Assembly (NCBI GenBank): GCA_002452265.1
Contig: DKEW01000018.1
Location: forward strand, 1-39,018
Direction of reading: 5' to 3'
Length of the DNA stretch: 39,018 bases
From: Pelobacter sp. UBA6812
Lineage (GTDB): Bacteria; Desulfobacterota; Desulfuromonadia; Desulfuromonadales; Syntrophotaleaceae
Shown here: positions 32,703-39,018 of the stretch, piece by piece
Layout: the number at the start of each line of letters is the position of its first letter
Position numbering within the stretch: position 1 is the first letter of the stretch
The notes under the pieces: generated by a model
Told to the model about the DNA's origin: nothing
Databases searched by the model: none
What the model saw: the letters and a program-made list of their open reading frames with translations, nothing else
Made by a program: the position numbers and the translations under genes

Positions 32703-33560
32703 ATGGATCGGTTTTTTCGGATTTTTGCTGGCGTTTTAATGTTGGGCTTTTTTTTTATCATTCCGAGAAACACATTCGCTGAAAATCAATTCCATGTATT
32801 TACAGTTTCACCTTTTGTTGGGGGACGTCTCATGGAAGGCAATCAACCCGCGGACGGATCGCTAACAGGTGGACTTGCGGTCGGATATAATTTTTCAGAA
32901 GTGTGGAGTGCTGAGGGGGTTTTTTCTTATTCTCCATCTGAAAATGCTGGAAGGGATGTTCATATTTTTGATGTGCGTTTAGATATCTTACATCATTTTC
33001 GTCCTTTTGGCCCGTTAGTTCCCTATCTTGCATGTGGAGCCGGTGCTTTGTTCGCCAAGACGGAAGGTGCTTCTTCTGATGACGACATTCAGTTCGCGTT
33101 TGGTGCCGGCCTTAAGTATTTTATAACAAAAGACATTGCTCTGAGGGGGGATATTCGTCCCATTCTCGATATTAATATCGGCGAAAACGGTCATACTCCA
33201 GACACGTACTGGAATTTACTTTGTTCGGCCGGCCTGGTTTTTCAGCTGGGGACTCCCAGAGAAACCCGGGCGTACTTGGATACGGATGAAGATGGTGTAC
33301 TTGATGTCGTAGATGAATGTCTCGAAACTCCTCCAGGCGTACCGGTAACCCGCCGTGGTTGTTCCCGCGATACCGATCGAGACGGAGTGCCGGATTACCG
33401 TGATTTGTGTCCTGGTTCACTTGAAGGCACAGTTGTAACTGCCGCCGGTTGCCCGGCTCCGGATCGAGGCGATAAAGACTCGGATGGCGTTGAAGATCGA
33501 CTTGATCATTGCCCGGATACGCCTTTCAACCTGCCGGTGAATGCTGTTGGTTGTCCTTGA
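32703..33560 (+). CDS. outer-membrane beta-barrel with TSP3 calcium repeats, lacking an OmpA domain
   Basis: A 285 aa exported protein. Signal peptide about 1-26 (ending TFA/EN); an OmpA-like eight-stranded barrel (about 30-190, alternating strands such as LTGGLAVGYNFSEVWSAEGVF and FAFGAGLKYFITKDIALRGDI); then three thrombospondin type 3 repeats rich in Asp (TDEDGVLDVVDEC, TDRDGVPDYRDLC, DSDGVEDRLDHC) with paired Cys. Such proteins usually continue into a C-terminal peptidoglycan-binding OmpA domain; here the gene stops after the last repeat. The 150 bp that follow are too short to hide one. ATG 32703 has GGAGG 7 bases before it. It lies just upstream of the Tol/Exb-like genes and may be a surface component of that system. 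Confidence 0.75.
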   Translation: MDRFFRIFAGVLMLGFFFIIPRNTFAENQFHVFTVSPFVGGRLMEGNQPADGSLTGGLAVGYNFSEVWSAEGVFSYSPSENAGRDVHIFDVRLDILHHFRPFGPLVPYLACGAGALFAKTEGASSDDDIQFAFGAGLKYFITKDIALRGDIRPILDINIGENGHTPDTYWNLLCSAGLVFQLGTPRETRAYLDTDEDGVLDVVDECLETPPGVPVTRRGCSRDTDRDGVPDYRDLCPGSLEGTVVTAAGCPAPDRGDKDSDGVEDRLDHCPDTPFNLPVNAVGCP

Positions 33561-33712
33561 TAGACCCTGACCTGGCACTATAGCGCGTATTCTTTACACC
33601 AATCTCGGACTTGCAGGAATGCGTTGCAGTGGTCTTTATGTCATAAACTTGATGTGGAAATGCCAGTAATATCTGGTTTACTTCAATAAGTGTAACTTTG
33701 AAGGAGTCATGC

Positions 33713-34255
33713 ATGAGAAAAAAAGCCTTTTTTCTAGCCCTATCGGTTTTGATTCTGGCACTCTCGGGCTGCTGTGCCTGTAACAAATCTGATTGGCCGA
33801 AAGAACCCGTGCTGGGGCATATGTCCATTCCCCAGAAAAAAATCTATCTGGATAATGTCAGGCAGAATCTGAAAGTTTTTCGCCTGACGGCAAAAGAACT
33901 TGAGTCGCATCGGCGAATGACTCCGGAAGAGGCACAAAAAGCTTGCAGCGGGAAGGAGTTCTGTTGCGAAGTACAGAAATACGTGGAACTCTACGCCATG
34001 CCGATCATTCAGGATAGTGAGGCGCAAGAACATGTTGAAACCCGCCTTGATGTGGCAAAAGTTACCCTTTTGAGTGCTTCCATCTATGAGGAAACCGGAC
34101 AAGATGGTCGTGCAACGAAACTTCTGAAGCTTTTCAATAAACGTTATAAAAAAGATAGCTCCATCCTGAATGCCGTCGTCGATCCTGCGGAAATGGGTTG
34201 TTCCCGTCTGGCAGACGGTGCAGCTAAACTTGAAATTAAACTGCTCACCCCCTGA
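33713..34255 (+). CDS. lipoprotein of unknown function, first gene of the Tol/Exb-like cluster
   Basis: A 180 aa protein with a signal peptide and lipobox LSGC (Cys20), followed at once by further Cys (CCAC). The mature part is mostly helical and contains a Cys-rich stretch KACSGKEFCCEVQKYVELYA and a C-terminal segment resembling a TPR helix pair (LLSASIYEETGQDGRATKLL). No family is recognised. AAGGAG stands 6 bases before ATG 33713. A TolQ-like gene follows after 48 bp. It may play the part that Pal or a TPR lipoprotein plays in Tol-type systems, but this is inference from position. Confidence 0.65.
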   Translation: MRKKAFFLALSVLILALSGCCACNKSDWPKEPVLGHMSIPQKKIYLDNVRQNLKVFRLTAKELESHRRMTPEEAQKACSGKEFCCEVQKYVELYAMPIIQDSEAQEHVETRLDVAKVTLLSASIYEETGQDGRATKLLKLFNKRYKKDSSILNAVVDPAEMGCSRLADGAAKLEIKLLTP

Positions 34256-34303
34256 GGAACTGTCCTGAAGGGATAATTTTGAAAAATTTCAGAGGTGATG
34301 TAT

Positions 34304-34975
34304 ATGCCACAGCAAGAAAACATTTTTAACGTATTGTCCAACGGTATTATTGATGTCCTGACCTATTTGATTAATAGTTATTCTGGACTGTTGCAGCTAA
34401 TCGTCTACTTGATTATGGCCTGCATTTTTGGTTTCGCTCTTATCAAATCCTTCCAGTCATTCCGGGCTTTGTCATTTTACGATTTTCGTAAACTTAAAAG
34501 TCGTAAGTCCTTGTACAATATGACGGCCGACATTTCTATGCCCCTTGCGCTTATCTCCGCTTCTTTTTTTGCACGTACCAAGTTGCATTATGAGCAAGAG
34601 CAACAGCGTGGCACCGCTGACAAGGTAATCCCACCGGACGCTTTCATTCGTGATGCCGCTTTTCAATTCAGCGAACGTTACTTCGAAGAAAAATTTTTGG
34701 ATCCCGTTGGGATGATGGCCAATTTAATGCCTCCCATGGGGTTTATCGGAACCATTATCGGCATGGTGGTGCATTTTCTATCAAACTCAGGAACGCTTAA
34801 CAGCGAGGTTACCGTAGCCGGTATCGCTACCGCTCTTTACACGACTTTTATTGCTCTTATCTGTTTCACCTTTCTGGAGTTCATGCGTAAAGTCTTTTAT
34901 GCCCTGGCGCACAGACGAATTGATGAGGGATTGGCTGCCATTGTGCAACTGGCAGACGATTCTTCAGATATTTAG
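34304..34975 (+). CDS. MotA/TolQ/ExbB-type proton channel protein
   Basis: A 223 aa inner-membrane protein with the TolQ/ExbB layout. TM1 is at about 28-48, a cytoplasmic loop of about 95 residues follows, then TM2 with MGFIGTIIGMVVHFL (143-160, matching the family GLLGTVxGM motif) and TM3 with ATALYTTFIALICFTF (170-192, matching the ALxTTxxGL motif), and a short cytoplasmic tail. Such proteins form the stator channel that uses the proton gradient. GAGGTG precedes ATG 34304. The ExbD-like gene follows by 14 bp. The divergence from standard TolQ, ExbB and MotA suggests a separate subfamily. Confidence 0.8.
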   Translation: MPQQENIFNVLSNGIIDVLTYLINSYSGLLQLIVYLIMACIFGFALIKSFQSFRALSFYDFRKLKSRKSLYNMTADISMPLALISASFFARTKLHYEQEQQRGTADKVIPPDAFIRDAAFQFSERYFEEKFLDPVGMMANLMPPMGFIGTIIGMVVHFLSNSGTLNSEVTVAGIATALYTTFIALICFTFLEFMRKVFYALAHRRIDEGLAAIVQLADDSSDI

Positions 34976-34989
34976 GGTCGGTGACTGTT

Positions 34990-35466
34990 ATGAAAATGAA
35001 GAACAGCCAAACCTGGCTATTTTCTTTTACCGATCTGGCTTTTCTGCTGCTGATAAGTCTCAGCCTGATACCGAGCGCACCAGACAATATTACGATAAAA
35101 CTGGCGGAAATGGATGTTCCCGTTGTTCCGGAACACGGACTCATGGAACCCGTTGCCAAGGTGCAGGAAGTATGGGAGTTGCAGGTTTTTGCTGTATCCG
35201 AAAAGCATCCCACACCGTATCGCATGCTTAAGGCTGGCATGGGGAAAGCCGTCTCCGGAAACGAGGATAAAATCCTTACCAAGGAACAGTTGTTACCTGA
35301 AGTGCTTGCTCTGAAACAGCGCAATATACGTCCTATGCTGCTTCCTGAAAAAACTTCACTTAGTCAGGATTTCCTTTACGCGGCTGGCGTCATAGCCAAG
35401 GTTTGGACCGATGGTAGTCGCACCGTTGTAGAAGCCGAAACGGTCGCTGGAGATTCTGAACCATGA
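34990..35466 (+). CDS. ExbD/TolR-like protein
   Basis: A 158 aa bitopic protein. A short cytoplasmic N-terminus leads into one transmembrane helix, FTDLAFLLLISLSLIP (about 13-28), carrying an Asp (Asp15) where ExbD, TolR and MotB have the proton-binding Asp. The periplasmic part includes KILTKEQLLPEVLALKQRNI and FLYAAGVIAKVW, similar in layout to the ExbD/TolR swapped-dimer domain, but diverged. The start is ATG 34990; ATG 34996 is also possible. It overlaps the next gene by 4 bp. Together with the preceding channel gene it forms a probable energy-transducing pair. Confidence 0.72.
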   Translation: MKMKNSQTWLFSFTDLAFLLLISLSLIPSAPDNITIKLAEMDVPVVPEHGLMEPVAKVQEVWELQVFAVSEKHPTPYRMLKAGMGKAVSGNEDKILTKEQLLPEVLALKQRNIRPMLLPEKTSLSQDFLYAAGVIAKVWTDGSRTVVEAETVAGDSEP

Positions 35467-36854
35467 TCTTTTTGAAGGAAAGTCTCTATGGTTGGGGGGT
35501 TTGTAACATTCCTCAACCACGAGCCACGATAGATATCTTCGATGACCGAAGAAAGTTACCGCAGCAAACCATTCCCATGGAGCGTCGGTGTTACGAGCCG
35601 CATTTGGGTTTTTGGTCCATGTGGTCCGCTTTGGTGAAACGAGACTTGCCGGTCTTACAGGTCTTTTTGGTCTTTGCGGTTTCCTTATGCATGATTATTG
35701 TTTTTGGCTTGGCAAGTTTATATCTGCCTGTGATTGAACAGAAGGAATCACCTCCACTTGAAATTCTTGCCATGGTTTTGGAAGAACCGGCCGCTTTGCC
35801 TCCCATCGTGGAACCCCAGGTCGTACCCGTTCCTCAACCCGCATTGTCTCGGAATAAACCCGTTGCCCTTCCATTACCAAAGCCTGTAGATACTCCACCG
35901 CCTGTGGTGCTGGTTCCTCCCAAAAAGACGGTATACAAATCACCAGAAAAGGTTGTGGTCTTGCCTGGACCGGCCGTTGAGAAAACGGTATTGCCCGGTC
36001 CGCGCTCCGTTACCCGCCAGTATCAGGAATCCAAGGTTGTGGCTGGCCCAGTGCCTGATGGAAAATTATCGAAGTCATTTGCTCCGCGCAGCCAACAGAA
36101 TACGTTAGTTGCATCAACCAGTTTGGGTGATCGTTATGAACAAGCCCCAGCTGCTTCGGACACGGCATTGCCTCAACGCAAACAACCTGCTCTTGCTATG
36201 GCATTTGGTACAAATGTTGATCTGCCATCGACTGGTGGAATGCAAAAGAACTTTAAGATTCCTCATTCGGCACAAAGCATGCGGGGGAATGGTAGCGCAA
36301 AAACCTTTGTTGCTGGTAATACTGGTTCGGATATTTCCATTCGCAGTGCGGCCAGAGTTGGGGGTGATTTTACCGACCCTCTGAATAAGGGCGTTGCTTC
36401 TGCAGGTACGCCCTCCGGTACTAAGCGCAGCGTTGGTGAAAGGGTCGGCATGATTGGAGGCACGAAGGGTGTTGAAATGCCGGTTCTTGCAGGGGTGGGG
36501 AAGGCCTCAGGTTCTTTAAATGGTACGCAGCAGTCCGCTTCAAATCCTTCGGGGGACGGCCTCGTGTCTGGAAGCGTCAGTTTTAATGGCGTCGATGATG
36601 TGTACTATGATCCTGCACGCATGATCAGCCTTAATCAACTCAATGCCTGTATCGATCCCAATGCCGAATGGCCATTAAAAACATCACTTGCTGCCGCTCT
36701 TGATATGAATGGCAAGTGTTCCATTCGCAACATGATTTTCTTCTTCAAAAACACGGAAAATGGGTACACTCTGCAAGTCGATGTTTTTAATCCAGAAAAA
36801 TTTGTTGACCGGTGCGAGGCGCTTCGTACGGCTATACAATGTATTAATCCCTAG
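35463..36854 (+). CDS. TonB/TolA-like envelope-spanning protein
   Basis: A 463 aa protein with a cytoplasmic N-terminus of about 60 residues, one transmembrane helix (about 62-90) and a proline-rich periplasmic stretch (about 95-190, PPIVEPQVVPVPQPALSRNK and similar). A Gly/Ser/Thr-rich, probably extended region follows (about 200-375), then a compact C-terminal domain (about 380-463) with three Cys (NACIDPN, GKCSIRN, IQCINP). The anchor, rigid proline stalk and C-terminal domain are the layout of TonB and TolA, though I see no clear TonB or TolA domain sequence. ATG 35463 overlaps the upstream TGA. The next gene starts 16 bp later. Confidence 0.62.
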   Translation: MIFLKESLYGWGVCNIPQPRATIDIFDDRRKLPQQTIPMERRCYEPHLGFWSMWSALVKRDLPVLQVFLVFAVSLCMIIVFGLASLYLPVIEQKESPPLEILAMVLEEPAALPPIVEPQVVPVPQPALSRNKPVALPLPKPVDTPPPVVLVPPKKTVYKSPEKVVVLPGPAVEKTVLPGPRSVTRQYQESKVVAGPVPDGKLSKSFAPRSQQNTLVASTSLGDRYEQAPAASDTALPQRKQPALAMAFGTNVDLPSTGGMQKNFKIPHSAQSMRGNGSAKTFVAGNTGSDISIRSAARVGGDFTDPLNKGVASAGTPSGTKRSVGERVGMIGGTKGVEMPVLAGVGKASGSLNGTQQSASNPSGDGLVSGSVSFNGVDDVYYDPARMISLNQLNACIDPNAEWPLKTSLAAALDMNGKCSIRNMIFFFKNTENGYTLQVDVFNPEKFVDRCEALRTAIQCINP

Positions 36855-36870
36855 ACGTGAGGCTAGCGCA

Positions 36871-38895
36871 ATGAAATTAGTGAGATTGGTAATCATTTTT
36901 GGAGTGCTGTTGGTCTTGCCGGCTCTGGCCGGCGCATCCCAGTGGGATAGCCTTTTGGATGTCGCTTATCGTTTCAGTTGGTATCCAAAAACCGATTTGC
37001 AGAGTTTACTGCAGGACAAGGGTAAAGAATATGGCGAGAGTATCGAGTCGTATCGCGATGGGTTGTTGCAGACTCTTGCGTCCGACGTTGGTCCTGATGG
37101 TCGCTTACAGCAGGATGCCTTGTTGGTTGGAAAACCATTGGCGGACTATTATCGCCTTTCTCTAGCTGAATTTTGTTTGTATTTGGCGAATGATGAAATT
37201 GTTCACCTGGATAATGCTGAAACTGCCATTTCTGTCTTTTCCGACAAACAACCACAAGGGGATGTAGCCTTTTGGAAGCATTTGTTCGCCGCTTATCGGC
37301 AAATGTCGCTAAAAGATAGTAATGGTTTTGTGGCTTCGGTCTTTTCCCTTTGGGAAAATGTCGTATTAAAGCAGGAAGTTGACAATATTCTCATGGACAC
37401 TGATCGTGCAAAGGTCGGGTTTGTCAAGGAGTTGCCTCACCTATATGAGAATATCGCTCACTTGGTCATTCGGCGGGCCATTATCGAACAGGAAATGCCC
37501 AATCTTGCTTCTCTTGGTACCGTTATTTTATCGATCCGCGACAAACTATCCCTCGAAAATGGTTATAAATCGCTTGTCGAAGCTATAGCAGAACGTATGG
37601 ATGGGGTTTCCTCCGATAACTACAACCTAAACTTTGCTGTAGCTTTTCTTGAGGGGACGGCCAATCGCAATGACTTTGAGTCCGCAACCGATCCCGACAT
37701 ATTGGTAGCCAAGTTTAATGCTGCACGGAAATTTTATCAATTGGCCTATTTCTGGGCGGATACCAATAAGGGGAGGGCTACGATCATGGCCCAGTACATG
37801 GGTTTTTTGACGTATGTCACCAGGCGTATGAGCGATCCGGACGACCCCGTTGCCACAACCCGCTTTTTCGAACAATTGCCCGGAGTAGCAGCGGCCTATC
37901 TAGATAAGGGAATCGAGTTGTACGATACTCTGGCAGTGCGAGCCAATCAGTCCAATGGCTATGTTGCCGATGGATATTACAAACGGGGCGATTATCTGAT
38001 GTCTATGCATCGTTTGTGGGATGCATCAGGAAAACTGTCAATCATTCTTGCCGACTATTATAAAGCACGTCGTAAAGCTCATGAAATAGAAACTCTTTTC
38101 CCCGTAGAGAGTCCTCTTTTGAAGTACTGCGCTTTGTTCCAGAGACATGCGCGTATCGATCAGGATATTGTTCCGGACAACGCCTATTTTCTTGCAGCCT
38201 ATGCTGCTCGCGAGCTGGCCGATGTGTATCAACAACTTTCCGAGTACAGCACCGGTGTCGAAGCAAATTCCCTCTTTTTCGCTTATCAATTGCAGGCCAT
38301 TGAGTTGTTCCCTTTCGACGTCACGAGTATTTTGCAACTGGCCTATCAATCCAATCTTGATGGCCGCGTCGAAAACTACTTTCAGTATATGACTACCATT
38401 GCAGAACAGTTGGAGCAGTCAAAGGTCGTGGATATGTGGTTGGGTAACCATGATACCCCCTTTAATGCCATGATTGGACATGTTGGGAAAAACATTCCCG
38501 GCATTATGCTGAATGCCTATACCCTACTTAATGTTATCCGCGAATCTGAAGGCACTGAAGATGGGTTTTATCGCAAGGCCATAGTCCTAGAAAAGGTGTT
38601 CGATGCACGCACCAGTGATGACACTTCTTTAGACTCGCTTATGGCAACCCTTGGTAGAACAGACTTTTCTGTAGGAGGACCTGTAACTCTGCTTGACCAG
38701 GACCCGTACTCTGGGGTTTTTGCTTCCAAGGTTGCCGGCATTCTTAATGATGGCCGGATTTATCCTTTTACCAGACTTAAAAATAAGTTGTATGGCTCTC
38801 TTGACGGTCCTGAACATGGTTTTTTGAGGGCATTGTTTTATGAAATTCCTTATGATAAGCATCAATACGTGCAGCTTATTCGTAGTTTACGCTAG
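36871..38895 (+). CDS. large exported helical protein of unknown function
   Basis: A 674 aa protein with a signal peptide (about 1-20, LPALAGA/SQ) and no other membrane segment. The mature part looks almost fully helical, rich in aromatic residues and in Asp, with several segments reminiscent of irregular TPR or solenoid helices (AARELADVYQQLSEYSTG, AYQLQAIELFPFDV). I recognise no family. ATG 36871 is chosen because it follows the upstream stop by 16 bp, has GAGG before it and begins the signal peptide. Last gene of the Tol/Exb-like cluster. It may be the periplasmic partner or load of the motor. No terminator is apparent after it. Confidence 0.6.
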   Translation: MKLVRLVIIFGVLLVLPALAGASQWDSLLDVAYRFSWYPKTDLQSLLQDKGKEYGESIESYRDGLLQTLASDVGPDGRLQQDALLVGKPLADYYRLSLAEFCLYLANDEIVHLDNAETAISVFSDKQPQGDVAFWKHLFAAYRQMSLKDSNGFVASVFSLWENVVLKQEVDNILMDTDRAKVGFVKELPHLYENIAHLVIRRAIIEQEMPNLASLGTVILSIRDKLSLENGYKSLVEAIAERMDGVSSDNYNLNFAVAFLEGTANRNDFESATDPDILVAKFNAARKFYQLAYFWADTNKGRATIMAQYMGFLTYVTRRMSDPDDPVATTRFFEQLPGVAAAYLDKGIELYDTLAVRANQSNGYVADGYYKRGDYLMSMHRLWDASGKLSIILADYYKARRKAHEIETLFPVESPLLKYCALFQRHARIDQDIVPDNAYFLAAYAARELADVYQQLSEYSTGVEANSLFFAYQLQAIELFPFDVTSILQLAYQSNLDGRVENYFQYMTTIAEQLEQSKVVDMWLGNHDTPFNAMIGHVGKNIPGIMLNAYTLLNVIRESEGTEDGFYRKAIVLEKVFDARTSDDTSLDSLMATLGRTDFSVGGPVTLLDQDPYSGVFASKVAGILNDGRIYPFTRLKNKLYGSLDGPEHGFLRALFYEIPYDKHQYVQLIRSLR

Positions 38896-38942
38896 TCTTG
38901 AAGGATTCTACTTACATAAACGAAACACAACCTTTTTTCCGC

Positions 38943-38972
38943 TTGACACTCAGGCTACGGATCTGGTATCAC
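38943..38972 (+). promoter_or_regulatory. promoter of the right-hand tRNA cluster
   Basis: TTGACA (38943-38948), an 18-base spacer, then TATCAC (38967-38972), 21 bases before the tRNA. The sequence after the -10 contains ATCGGGC, a GC-rich discriminator as is common for stable RNA promoters. Confidence 0.55.
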
Positions 38973-38993
38973 TATCGGGCTTTTGAGACATGA

Positions 38994-39018
38994 GGCCCCG
39001 TCGCCAAGTGGTAAGGCA
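38994..39018 (+). tRNA. 5' end of a tRNA, probably tRNA-Cys (partial)
   Basis: The last 25 bases show a 7-base acceptor 5' strand GGCCCCG, T8, and a D-arm GCCAAGTGGTAAGGC. This matches the start of bacterial tRNA-Cys better than tRNA-Gln, which begins with T. The anticodon is outside the window, so identity is inferred. Confidence 0.6.

Noticed and set aside
1..39018. Insertion sequences, prophage, CRISPR arrays or toxin-antitoxin pairs
   Set aside because: No transposase, integrase, phage structural gene, regularly spaced repeat or convincing toxin-antitoxin pair was seen on either strand.

Overview
The window looks like a chromosomal segment of a Gram-negative, probably anaerobic bacterium of the Desulfuromonadales (Pelobacter/Syntrophotalea/Geobacter-like). 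The reasons are protein style and gene content: a PilMNO-type type II secretion system with a cohesin-bearing secretin, a FtsEX-EnvC-CtpA-YibQ block, a CBS/DRTGG family II pyrophosphatase, a DUF3108 protein and a P460-type c-cytochrome lipoprotein. This is inferred from reading the sequence, not from a database match. The window starts inside one tRNA cluster (Asp, Val, Asp) and ends inside another tRNA, probably Cys.

Layout. 1-350: tRNAs and two rho-independent terminators. 405-9210: a tightly packed type II secretion operon (gspF, gspE, pilM/N/O-like scaffold genes, gspC-like, a secretin lipoprotein, two pseudopilins). It continues after 7 bp into 9218-14629: ftsE, ftsX, a catalytically degenerate envC, ctpA and a yibQ-type deacetylase, i.e. 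septal cell-wall control. 14652-16067 (minus): a solitary ParA-like ATPase with a cysteine-containing C-terminal extension. 16158-20698: xseA, then xseB-ispA-dxs, which supply exonuclease VII and isoprenoid precursors, closed by a strong terminator. 20839-24423: a four-gene biotin operon (bioW, bioF, bioH, bioC) behind a probable BirA operator. It carries both known kinds of pimeloyl supply. 24426-25894 (minus): an ArsR-type regulator overlapping an RlmI-type rRNA methyltransferase. 26077-28556: a DUF3108 protein and a regulated Mn-dependent pyrophosphatase.

28557-30275 is AT-rich and gene-poor. It holds a leader-like region with competing hairpins and a micro-ORF, an unrecognised 57-residue basic protein with a very strong ribosome binding site, and a P460-type cytochrome lipoprotein on the minus strand. 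30276-32438 is a tail-specific protease (Prc).

32703-38895 is the least familiar part. It encodes a small outer-membrane barrel with calcium-type (TSP3) repeats but no OmpA domain, a lipoprotein, a TolQ/ExbB-like channel, an ExbD/TolR-like protein, a TonB/TolA-like proline-rich spanning protein and a 674-residue exported protein of unknown fold. Together they look like a dedicated proton-motive-force-driven envelope machine. It is my best candidate for an undescribed system here.

Start codons were often moved downstream of the longest reading frame to fit ribosome binding sites and gene overlaps; this is stated per gene.
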